Positions 1 through 8,566 of a stretch of DNA of 40,338 bases are shown in pieces. Origin of the DNA: Candidatus Pacebacteria bacterium CG10_big_fil_rev_8_21_14_0_10_56_10 (GTDB taxonomy: Bacteria > Patescibacteriota > Microgenomatia > UBA1400 > PJMF01); the NCBI GenBank assembly GCA_002772645.1, contig PFDK01000010.1, forward strand, positions 1 through 40,338, given 5' to 3'. A program made the position numbers and the translations under genes. A model generated the notes under the pieces. The model was not told the origin of the DNA and ran no database searches. It was given only the letters and a program-made list of their open reading frames with translations. The stretch's first letter is position 1; each line of letters begins with the position of its first letter.

Positions 1-198
1 CATCAACCTGACTCTAGGAAGATCTAAACTTGCTTTAGCTGATCTAGCTGTATGAACTAGCACAAAGCGTAAGTATATCTTTGATGTTTTTCAGCCATGG
101 AGTATCTCGTGACCACCTCACGTTGTTTTTGTAACGTTGTCGAAGTATATCACACCGCTAGTGTTTACTTGACCTAACAAATATAGGACAATGTCACC

Positions 199-1113
199 AT
201 GACATCTCTGTCGGTGGTGGTCAACACCAAGAACGCCGCCACCAGCTTGGAAAAAGCTCTTCAGTCAGTCAAGTTTGCTGACGAGATCGTGGTGGTGGAC
301 ATGAAGAGTGATGACGGCACGGTCAAGATCGCCAAGCGCTACACCGACCAGATCTTTTCACACCGGCCTCTCGATTACGTCGAGCCGGCCCGCAACTTCG
401 CTCTCAGTAAAGCTAACGGCGACTGGATCTTGGTGATCGATGCTGACGAGGAAGTACCAGCATCGCTCGGCAAGAAAATCCGGCAGATCATCACTGACGA
501 CCAAGCGGCCGACTGCTACTATCTACCCCGTCAAAACATCATTTTTGGACAGTGGATCAAGCATACTGGTTGGTGGCCGGACCTGGTGTTGAGGTTATTT
601 CGGGCCGGGCACGTGGAGTGGCTCGATGAAATTCACTCGGTGCCGATCACTACCGGCGTGGTCAAAGAACTGGCGGCTGAGCCTGAAAACGCCATTGTCC
701 ATCACAACTACCAATCTGTTGACCAGTACCTAGACAGAATGAACCGGTACTCTACTGTTCAGGCCCGGGGCGAGCTGGAGGTAGTCAAGACTAAGAGAGT
801 CCCGGAACCGATCAGGTTTTGGCAGGAGTTTCGGGCAGAGTGGCTGAGGCGGTTGTTTGCCCAGCGTGGAGTGGAAGACGGCGCTCACGGACTGGCGTTG
901 GCCATGCTCCAGTCGTGTGGCGAGATGGCGGTCGAGCTCAAGAAGTGGCAGCAGTTCGAGTTCGTCCCGACCCAGCTGTCGCGCTCAGAACTGAGCGCCG
1001 AGCTGCGCGAGTTCCAACGGGACTTAAATTATTGGCTGGCAGACTGGGAGCTGCGCCACAGCGCCGCTTCGACAGCCTGGTGGTGGCGGCTGCGCCGCAA
1101 GTTCAAGTTCTAA
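199..1113 (+). CDS. Glycosyltransferase family 2, WaaE/KdtX-like
   Basis: ORF with SVVVNTKNAATSLEKAL, ADEIVVVDMKSDDGT and DADEEVP (GT-A nucleotide-sugar/DxD motifs); WaaE-like GWWPDLVLRLFR region. Confidence 0.9.
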   Translation: MTSLSVVVNTKNAATSLEKALQSVKFADEIVVVDMKSDDGTVKIAKRYTDQIFSHRPLDYVEPARNFALSKANGDWILVIDADEEVPASLGKKIRQIITDDQAADCYYLPRQNIIFGQWIKHTGWWPDLVLRLFRAGHVEWLDEIHSVPITTGVVKELAAEPENAIVHHNYQSVDQYLDRMNRYSTVQARGELEVVKTKRVPEPIRFWQEFRAEWLRRLFAQRGVEDGAHGLALAMLQSCGEMAVELKKWQQFEFVPTQLSRSELSAELREFQRDLNYWLADWELRHSAASTAWWWRLRRKFKF

Positions 1114-1156
1114 CCCAAAGCTGCCTAAACAACTTTGAGTACCCTTCCAACTTATC

Positions 1157-2071
1157 ATGACCCATCTTTCCACTATTATTGTTCACTACAACGCCGATGA
1201 GCTGACCCAAATCTGTTTGCGCTCGCTCCAGCAGCTCAAGACCGACGGCATTGACCACCAAGTAGTGGTGGTAGATAACGGCTCGAAAGAAGCGCTGCGC
1301 TTACCTAAAGCTTTGCGGTCTAAAGGCGTGGAAGTAATTCGCAGTGACAGTAACTTGGGATTCACCGGCGGTAACAACTTAGGATTACGGCACGCCATTG
1401 ACCACTACAAATCAGATTGGGTGCTGTTGCTCAACAACGACACCCGGCTGGCACCCGACTGTGCCAAACGGCTGCTGGCTGCTGGCCAGACAGCTGGGCG
1501 GGTGGGCATCGTTAACCCCAAAGTTTACTTTACGGCCGGTCGTGAGTTCCACGGCCAAAGCTACCGGCAAGCAGACTTAGGTAAAGTGCTGTGGTATGCC
1601 GGCGGTAGTATCGACTGGGAGCACGTCACCGCTTTTCACCGAGGCGTTGACGAGCTGGACCGGGGCCAGTTTGACCAGGACACTCAAACAGATTTTGCCA
1701 CTGGCTGCTGTTTGTTGGTGTCCCGCCAAGTGCTGGAGACAATCGGACTGCTAGACGAGCGCTTTTTTTTGTACCTGGAAGATGTGGAGTTCAGCTTACG
1801 GGCCCGCTCGGCTGGCTTCGAGATTCGTTTCTGTCCTCAAGCTAAAGTTTGGCACGACAACGCCGGCAGCAGCGATGGGGCAGGTTCGAAGTTGTCTACC
1901 TACTACCAAACTCGCAACAGGCTGTACTTTGGGGCCAAGTACGGCGGCCTCTTAACCAGGATCAATACCACTCGGTTAGGATGGCGGTTTTTGACGAGCG
2001 GCAGTTCGGCCGAGCGGGCTGGAGCGATTGACATGCTGATCGGTAGAATGGGAAAACGCTCAGTAGTATGA
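1157..2071 (+). CDS. Glycosyltransferase family 2, WbbL/rhamnosyltransferase-like
   Basis: STIIVHYNADELT, VVDNGS, NLGFTGGNNLGLRHA, LLNNDTRL, DERFFLYLEDVEFSLRARSAGF motifs. Confidence 0.9.
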   Translation: MTHLSTIIVHYNADELTQICLRSLQQLKTDGIDHQVVVVDNGSKEALRLPKALRSKGVEVIRSDSNLGFTGGNNLGLRHAIDHYKSDWVLLLNNDTRLAPDCAKRLLAAGQTAGRVGIVNPKVYFTAGREFHGQSYRQADLGKVLWYAGGSIDWEHVTAFHRGVDELDRGQFDQDTQTDFATGCCLLVSRQVLETIGLLDERFFLYLEDVEFSLRARSAGFEIRFCPQAKVWHDNAGSSDGAGSKLSTYYQTRNRLYFGAKYGGLLTRINTTRLGWRFLTSGSSAERAGAIDMLIGRMGKRSVV

Positions 2072-2907
2072 CGCACTCGGTAGCCCATCCATCCCCGGTT
2101 TCTATCACGGCGGTCGTGCTGGCCCGCAACGAGGCCGCCATGATCGCCAACTGTTTAGCAACGCTTAAGTGGTGTGACGAGATAATCGTGGTCGATAACG
2201 GCTCCAGCGACGACACCGTAGCCTTGGCCCGACAACAAGCTGGCGTCAGAGTAGTTGCTGCCCAAAGCGGCTCGTTTGCCGAGCTTAGGCAGCTGGGTGC
2301 GAAGCGGGCCAAGACCGATTGGTTGGTTTACATCGACGCCGACGAGCGAGTCACTCCCGCCCTGGCAGACGAAATCAAGCAACAACTCTCGGACAGCGCC
2401 GTTCAGGCCCTGCAGTTCAAGCGTGATAACATCATGTACGGCCGACGAATGCGCCACGGTAACTGGCAGAAAGACCTAGTCACTCGGGCATTTAGGCGCG
2501 CTTCTCTCCAGGGATGGAGCGGCATTGTCCATGAGAGCCCCCGCTACCAGGGAGATACTTGCCTGCTGGCGCAACCGCTCATTCACCTAACCCACCGCTC
2601 GACTAGTGAGAACTTGCGCAAAACCATCAGCTGGACGGCCCTGGAGGCCGAGTTACTGTATCGCTCTGAACTAGCGCCGGTAGGATTTCTGACCATGTTG
2701 CGCAAAGGGGTAATCGAGTTTGTGCGCCGCGCTTGGTGGTGGGGCGGCTGGCGCGACGGTTCGCCGGGACTAGTGGAAAGCCTGGTCCAAGGCATCAACA
2801 AAATCTTGATTTACATCCAGGTTTGGGAACTCCAACGACGGCCGACGCTGCCCGAAGTTTATGACCGTGTTGAACAAGACGTTGCTCGGCAGTGGAGACA
2901 GCGTTGA
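2068..2907 (+). CDS. Glycosyltransferase family 2, WaaE/KdtX-like
   Basis: ITAVVLARNEAAMI, DEIIVVDNGSSDDT, YIDADERV; 4-bp overlap with upstream gene. Confidence 0.9.
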   Translation: MTHSVAHPSPVSITAVVLARNEAAMIANCLATLKWCDEIIVVDNGSSDDTVALARQQAGVRVVAAQSGSFAELRQLGAKRAKTDWLVYIDADERVTPALADEIKQQLSDSAVQALQFKRDNIMYGRRMRHGNWQKDLVTRAFRRASLQGWSGIVHESPRYQGDTCLLAQPLIHLTHRSTSENLRKTISWTALEAELLYRSELAPVGFLTMLRKGVIEFVRRAWWWGGWRDGSPGLVESLVQGINKILIYIQVWELQRRPTLPEVYDRVEQDVARQWRQR

Positions 2908-2920
2908 GACGGCCAGCCGT

Positions 2921-2953
2921 TATCAAGTTGATATCAAGCCGTTATCAAGTCGA
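2921..2953 (+). repeat. Three-copy 11-bp-period direct repeat (TATCAAGNNGN)
   Basis: TATCAAGTTGA / TATCAAGCCGT / TATCAAGTCGA, starting at 2921, 2932 and 2943, in the gap just before ATG 2960. Confidence 0.8.
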
Positions 2954-2959
2954 TGTCTT

Positions 2960-4051
2960 ATGCGAATTTGTCTTTACTCACCATACTTGCCCAAACACAC
3001 CGGCGGCGGCGAGCGTTACTTGTTCGACGTAGCCCGGTGTTTACGGTCCCGCCACCGCGTCCAGGTGGCTTTTACCGGCACAGATTGGCAAGAAAACGAG
3101 ATCAGACAGCGCTACCAGCAGTTCTTGGGCTACTCGCTAGAGGGCATTGAAGTGATTTCTACCCCATTGTTTTCGCGGGCAAGCTGGTGGCGAAAACTGT
3201 GGTGGACTAAGCAGTTTGACTTGCTCTACTACCTGACGGACGGCAGTTTGTTCTGGAGCTTGGCCGGCCGCAACATACTTCACATCCAGCTGCCGCTCAA
3301 ACTTGATAAAAGCGGCTGGATAGATCGTTTCAAACTCAGCCGCTGGCACGTCAAGACCACTAACTCAGAGTTTACCAAGGAGGTAGTGACGGCCAGCTGG
3401 CCGGTTGAGATCAACTACGTCCATCCGCCGGCTATCGAGTTACCGGCCAGCTTGCCCGGCAATAAACAGCAAATTATTCTCCACGTGGGCAGGTTCTTTC
3501 GCCAGCTCCACACCAAACGCCAAGACGTGTTGGTGGAGATGTTTAGCCGGCTCAAACAGCAGCACTCTCGGCTTACCCAGGGGTGGAAACTAGTACTGAT
3601 CGGGCCAGTCGAAAACCGTGACTATGCACGGCAAGTGGCCCAGCTGGCCCGCGGTTTACCGGTGGAAGTACACCACGACGTGACCAGGGCGCAGCTAGAG
3701 CAGTGGTACCGCCGGGCAAGCCTGTACTGGCACGCCACCGGTTACCAAGTGGACGAGCGCTCACACCCTCAGTTGGTGGAGCACTTTGGCATCACTACTC
3801 TGGAGGCAATGGCCTATGGCTGTGTGCCAGTGGTAATTAATAAGGGAGGTCAGCGCGAGATCATGGCCGGTCGCCTCAGCCAGTTGTTATGGACGGACCC
3901 CGCCCAAGCAATAGAGTTAACTGCCCAGCTAATTCGCGAACCAAAGCTGAAGCAGGAGATGACCAACTTGGCCAGACGGCGGGCTAGCCAGTACTCACTG
4001 AAGTCGTTTGCCAGCACACTTGAGTTGATGGTTTCGAGGCCCGATGACTAG
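2960..4051 (+). CDS. Glycosyltransferase family 4 (GT-B)
   Basis: MRICLYSPYLPKHTGGGERYL N-terminus, ILHVGRFF, HFGITTLEAMAYGCVPVVINKGGQREI donor-site motif. ATG at 2960 preferred over the track start at 2861, which overlaps the upstream gene. Confidence 0.88.
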   Translation: MRICLYSPYLPKHTGGGERYLFDVARCLRSRHRVQVAFTGTDWQENEIRQRYQQFLGYSLEGIEVISTPLFSRASWWRKLWWTKQFDLLYYLTDGSLFWSLAGRNILHIQLPLKLDKSGWIDRFKLSRWHVKTTNSEFTKEVVTASWPVEINYVHPPAIELPASLPGNKQQIILHVGRFFRQLHTKRQDVLVEMFSRLKQQHSRLTQGWKLVLIGPVENRDYARQVAQLARGLPVEVHHDVTRAQLEQWYRRASLYWHATGYQVDERSHPQLVEHFGITTLEAMAYGCVPVVINKGGQREIMAGRLSQLLWTDPAQAIELTAQLIREPKLKQEMTNLARRRASQYSLKSFASTLELMVSRPDD

Positions 4052-5012
4052 CCCTGCTTTGTTTCCCGACCAGCCGATCAGCGTTGTCATTCCCAGTTTC
4101 AATGGCAAATCACTTCTCAAACGCCATCTGCCGGCAGTGTTCGCAGCCTTGCGAAGCCGCGACCAGGTTGTCATCGTTGATGACGCTAGCGGTGACCGGA
4201 CAGTAGAGTGGCTGACGCAGACCTATCGGCTCAAACCAAGAGAACAACCACCGGCTAAACAGCTGGGGCCGCGTTTCAAGAGTTCCCGCCGCGGTGATGG
4301 CTCGCCCCCACCGGCCGCCCAACTTTTGATGGGCAAGTATCGCTACCACCGTCAGGTCTTGGAGTTGCTGGTGGTAGCTAACACAGAAAACTTACGGTTT
4401 GCTGCTAGTGTCAACCGAGCAGTCAAGCTAGCTCGCTACAAACTGGTGTGTCTCCTTAATAACGACGTCCGGCCCGAGCCGGATTTTCTCAAACCACTAC
4501 TTGAGCATTTCCAACACCCTGAAATGTTCGCGGTGGGCTGTCTGGAAAAGGAGCAGTCTGGTACCAGTACTGAGCGGCTGAGCGGCAAGAACCGGTTATG
4601 GTTCGAGCGGGGACTGTACCGGCACAGCCGCGCTAGGGAGTTCGGCCCCGGGCCAACAGCTTGGGTGAGCGGCGGCAGTGGCCTGTTTTCCCGGCCCAAG
4701 TGGCTGGAACTGGGCGGTTATGACCCAGCATTTTACCCTGCCTACTGGGAAGACATCGACATATCATTCCGTGCCCGCCAAAGAGGTTGGCGAGTTTGGT
4801 TTGAGTCCAGGTCCGTAGTCCACCACCTGCACGAGACTACCAATAGGCCGGTTTTCGGTGACCATATAGAGCGGTTCAGCTGGCGGCATGGGCTGTACTT
4901 CACTTGGAAACACGCCAGCTGGCGGCAGCGGCTACTGTTTGTTATCTGGCAACCGTACTGGTGGCTGCTCAGATCTAGAAGTAAAATGGAGTTGGCCCCG
5001 GCAGCGCAGTGA
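4044..5012 (+). CDS. Glycosyltransferase family 2
   Basis: ISVVIPSFNGKSLL, VIVDDASGDRTVEWL, CLLNNDVRPEPDFL, GGYDPAFYPAYWEDIDISFRARQRGW. Confidence 0.9.
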   Translation: MTSPALFPDQPISVVIPSFNGKSLLKRHLPAVFAALRSRDQVVIVDDASGDRTVEWLTQTYRLKPREQPPAKQLGPRFKSSRRGDGSPPPAAQLLMGKYRYHRQVLELLVVANTENLRFAASVNRAVKLARYKLVCLLNNDVRPEPDFLKPLLEHFQHPEMFAVGCLEKEQSGTSTERLSGKNRLWFERGLYRHSRAREFGPGPTAWVSGGSGLFSRPKWLELGGYDPAFYPAYWEDIDISFRARQRGWRVWFESRSVVHHLHETTNRPVFGDHIERFSWRHGLYFTWKHASWRQRLLFVIWQPYWWLLRSRSKMELAPAAQ

Positions 5013-6670
5013 TGATGAAAAATTTCCAGTCCAGTACTTCCCGATCAGCCCCAACTTTTTCGGGCTTGCTGATAGGCGTAGTGCTACTGGCGGCAGTGTT
5101 ACGGTTGTACCAGTTGGGACGAGTGCCGGCAGGCATGACGTGGGACGAAGCGGCTATTGCCTATAATGGCTTTTCGGTAGTGACCACTTATCGGGACGAG
5201 TGGCTGGAACGCTTGCCGATTTCATTTAGGTCGTTTGGCGACTACAAGGCCCCGCTAGCCATCTACCTCAACGGGGCTGTAACTCGAGTACTGGGCCTGG
5301 AGCTCTGGGCGGTGCGGTTGCCGTTTGCGCTGGCGGGGGTGGCGGCAGTGGCCCTGATGGGAGTGATTTTGCGGCGATTAGCTGTTGACGATCCCGCTTT
5401 GAGTAGCCACAGTTTGGTACAGCCGGATAGTTTGGCGTTGGTCGGCGCGCTGCTGTTAGCGGTGTCACCGTGGCACCACCACTTTTCTCGTGCCGGGTTT
5501 GAGTCCGGACTTGCCCTAACGCTGCTGCTGGCCAGCGTCTGGGGATGGCTAAAAGCTACCGACGACCATCGCACTTACTGGGGCGTGTTGGGGTGGTTAA
5601 CGGTTAGCGCCCTGTCTGCCTCGTTGGCGATGTACGCCTACCACAGCGCTAAAATTGTGGTTCCCTTACTAGGCTTGGCACTTGGGTGGTGGTGGCGATC
5701 ATGGGTGAAGCACCACCCAAAACAGGTGTTGGCGGCGGCCGGACTAGGCGCGGTCAGCTTACTGCCCCTACTTCACGACGCAGTGGTCAAGGAAGGCATT
5801 GCTCGGTTGAGCCAAACTTCAATCTTCACGCCAGAGTTGTCTTTTGCGCAGCTGGTGTTGACGGCAGCCGGCAACTTTACCAGCCACCTGACCCCCGCCT
5901 TTTTGGTGTTTGGCCAAACTACCACCCTGCGTCACGGCGACGGTAGATGGGGGGTGCTGTTGGTGACCACTTTGCTGTTGGTAGTGGCGGCTCTGCTAGG
6001 TTTGGTTTGGCACTGGCGGCAAGGCAAAGGCATACCACGAACACTGGGCTTAGGCTTAGTTTGGGTGGGAGTAAGCTTGCTGCCGGCTGCCATCGGTTTG
6101 GAGGTACCTCACAGTAACCGAACGCTGCTGGGACTGCCGGGCGTGATTTTACTGGCAGTCGCTGGTTTACCCTTAGTAGAGCGTCTGTCCCGCCGAGTGG
6201 CCACCCAGTTGGACTGGACTCCCCACCGCACCAAACTGGCTGGGCTGAGCGTGTTGGGAATGATGCTGTTGCTGCACAGCTTGTTAACACTGTCGTACTT
6301 GCACGATTACTACACTCGGTTTGCGGCCGAGTCCGCGGCGGCTTTCCAGGAGGGTTACTTGGAGGCGTTTGAGTATGTGCTTCCCTTTGAGACAGGACAA
6401 CGAGGATCAGATATCACCAAGATAGTTTTCTCGTCGAGCTACGGCCAGCCGTACATTTATGCCTTGCTGGCCCGCGAGTCCAGTCCCTACCAGTACCACG
6501 CCGGTGATCTGATCAAGTACGAGTTTGCGGACGTGGACATAGATGACCTCAGCCGTCGGCAGGCGATAGTGGTGGCGGCGGGCAGCGACAACCTGCCGAT
6601 ATCAGAGGCCGACCACCTGATCTTAGGCAGTGACTCAAGCGTCAGGTTTGCCATTTTCATATTGGAGTAA
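5009..6670 (+). CDS. PMT/ArnT-like GT-C membrane glycosyltransferase
   Basis: Polytopic hydrophobic protein; N-terminal loop TWDEAAIAYNGFSV...FGDYKAP; TLRHGDGRWG; VPHSNRTLLGLPG; 4-bp overlap with upstream ORF. Confidence 0.85.
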   Translation: MMMKNFQSSTSRSAPTFSGLLIGVVLLAAVLRLYQLGRVPAGMTWDEAAIAYNGFSVVTTYRDEWLERLPISFRSFGDYKAPLAIYLNGAVTRVLGLELWAVRLPFALAGVAAVALMGVILRRLAVDDPALSSHSLVQPDSLALVGALLLAVSPWHHHFSRAGFESGLALTLLLASVWGWLKATDDHRTYWGVLGWLTVSALSASLAMYAYHSAKIVVPLLGLALGWWWRSWVKHHPKQVLAAAGLGAVSLLPLLHDAVVKEGIARLSQTSIFTPELSFAQLVLTAAGNFTSHLTPAFLVFGQTTTLRHGDGRWGVLLVTTLLLVVAALLGLVWHWRQGKGIPRTLGLGLVWVGVSLLPAAIGLEVPHSNRTLLGLPGVILLAVAGLPLVERLSRRVATQLDWTPHRTKLAGLSVLGMMLLLHSLLTLSYLHDYYTRFAAESAAAFQEGYLEAFEYVLPFETGQRGSDITKIVFSSSYGQPYIYALLARESSPYQYHAGDLIKYEFADVDIDDLSRRQAIVVAAGSDNLPISEADHLILGSDSSVRFAIFILE

Positions 6671-6687
6671 AAAGCCGAAAAGTAAAG

Positions 6688-8547
6688 ATGACCACATGGA
6701 GAAATCTGTTCAACCGGTTGGCTAATGACCTCACTGCAAACAAAAGGGTGGCAGTAGTGGTGATTGGCTTAGTTTTACTGGCCGGCTGGCTGAGACTGTC
6801 AAACTTATCGAGCTTGCCGCCGGCTCCTTACTGGGAAGAAGTAGCCTTGGGGTACGACGCCTACTCAATACTTAAAACCGGTCGTGACCACCACGGTCAC
6901 AGCTGGCCGCTGGTGGCATTTGAGTCGTTTGGGGACTGGAAGCCGTCGGGTTACTTTTACGCTTTAGTGCCGTTCATCGCCGTGCTGGACCTGTCGGTGC
7001 AGGCGGTCCGTCTACCGGCTGCCGTAGCCGGTTGGCTGAGCGTGATTGGTGTGGGAGTGCTGGCCTGGCAACTGGCCGATTTGTTTTTTGAGCGGCGCTG
7101 GCGCATGGGACTGACTGCGGCCGCCGTGCTGGCTGCAGCTACTTCACCTTGGGGAGTCCAGTTTTCGCGGGGGGGATGGGAAGTGACGCTGGCTACCTTG
7201 TTCATCATTTTAGGAGTAATCAGCTGGCTGAAGTTTACCGGTCGACAGTTGGCTGAACAGAGCGACCAGGCTCTGGAGGGTGTCTCGACGCGGTGGTTGC
7301 TAGCCAGCATCGCCTTTTTAGGCTTAGCGATGTATACCTACCAGGCAGCCAGATTAATAGTGCCGTTGATGGTGCCAGGCCTAGTGCTGATCTGGTGGTG
7401 GCGTTCACACGGATCGCTGTACCCGCCTCGGCCGCTCCAGCTTGGTCAAGCCTTCCTGGCTAGGCACCGGCGTCAGCTACTACTGGCGGTGGTGACCGGA
7501 TTGGTGATGACTGCCCCGATTATCATCGACTTAAACAGCCCAACCGTGTCCCAGCGCTTCACTGAGACTAGCGTTTTACATCTGCTTGAACCCATCGAGA
7601 CGAGCAACAGCATTCAGCAAGCCGCCGGCCACAGCTTGCTTTCCCGGCTGTTCGCCCATCGCTACTTAGTGTTTGGCCGAGTGATTGCCGGCCAGTTCCT
7701 GAGCCACTTTCGGCCTGATTTCTTGTTTTTAAGCGGCGATGTCAATCCCCGCCACAGCGTCCAGTTGTTTGGCCAGCTTCTCTATAGCGACGTAGTTTGG
7801 CTGACAGTCGGGGCAGTAGTGATACTTCGTCGGCGCAGCTGGGCTGGCTGGTTGCTGGGCTGGTGGTTAGTAGCCGGGATTGTGCCGGCTAGCTTGACCA
7901 GGACTGTACCTCATGCTTTACGAATCCTGCCCAGCTGGCCGGTGTGGATGTTGATGATAGCCATCGGCATGACCGAGGTGCTCAGACTGGCGCATCAGCT
8001 AATTGCTTCGCTGCCGGCACTACCCAGGCTGGCGATGCCAAAAAGGGCCGCCCTAGGGGTGTTGGCGGCGGCGGTGGTACTTGCTAACCTGGTCCAGATA
8101 GGTTGGTGGTGGCGGGTGTACAGTGGTGTCTACCCCAAACAGCACGGCCGCGAGTGGCAAGTGGGGTACCGGCAAATGGTGATTGCGATAGAGCAGTTAA
8201 GGGCCGACCACCAGCAGCTGCCGTTGTACGTCACTAGGGAACAAGGCAGACCTGCCATGTACTACTGGTTCTATACCAGGACCGACCCCAGCTTAGTCCA
8301 GACTGCTCAAGAAACCGCCCGTCTTGACCAAGGAGAGTTTCTTACTTTTAACCAGTTCTCGTTTGTCCGCTCTATGGACGAGGTTCCCGTCGGCCCGGCC
8401 ATCGTGGCGGCCTCTCCTCAACAGTGGGCTGGACTGGAACAACGGCTGGTTTCCCAGCCGGTGACTGCTCAGCCGGTGTCGATCATTGTTGACACCGCTG
8501 ACCAGCCGGTCTGGACGGTGGGACTGTTGAGCGCTGAGGTGCCCTAG
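6688..8547 (+). CDS. PMT/ArnT-like GT-C membrane glycosyltransferase
   Basis: Paralogous to 5009..6670: YWEEVALGYDAYSILKTGRD, FGDWKPSGY, GDVNPRHSVQLFGQL, VPHALRILPSWP. Confidence 0.85.
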   Translation: MTTWRNLFNRLANDLTANKRVAVVVIGLVLLAGWLRLSNLSSLPPAPYWEEVALGYDAYSILKTGRDHHGHSWPLVAFESFGDWKPSGYFYALVPFIAVLDLSVQAVRLPAAVAGWLSVIGVGVLAWQLADLFFERRWRMGLTAAAVLAAATSPWGVQFSRGGWEVTLATLFIILGVISWLKFTGRQLAEQSDQALEGVSTRWLLASIAFLGLAMYTYQAARLIVPLMVPGLVLIWWWRSHGSLYPPRPLQLGQAFLARHRRQLLLAVVTGLVMTAPIIIDLNSPTVSQRFTETSVLHLLEPIETSNSIQQAAGHSLLSRLFAHRYLVFGRVIAGQFLSHFRPDFLFLSGDVNPRHSVQLFGQLLYSDVVWLTVGAVVILRRRSWAGWLLGWWLVAGIVPASLTRTVPHALRILPSWPVWMLMIAIGMTEVLRLAHQLIASLPALPRLAMPKRAALGVLAAAVVLANLVQIGWWWRVYSGVYPKQHGREWQVGYRQMVIAIEQLRADHQQLPLYVTREQGRPAMYYWFYTRTDPSLVQTAQETARLDQGEFLTFNQFSFVRSMDEVPVGPAIVAASPQQWAGLEQRLVSQPVTAQPVSIIVDTADQPVWTVGLLSAEVP

Positions 8548-8566
8548 TTACTACCTAATAGCAAGT

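Noticed and set aside
1-198. Upstream non-coding region as promoter or RNA gene
   Set aside because: AT-rich with weak -35/-10-like hexamers (TTGTTT-17-TATATC) but no convincing promoter, tRNA or structured RNA pattern.
1763-1770. T8 run in a GT2 gene as a phase-variation tract
   Set aside because: Codes FF in the normal DERFFLYLEDVEFS motif; the frame is intact and a single T8 run is weak evidence.
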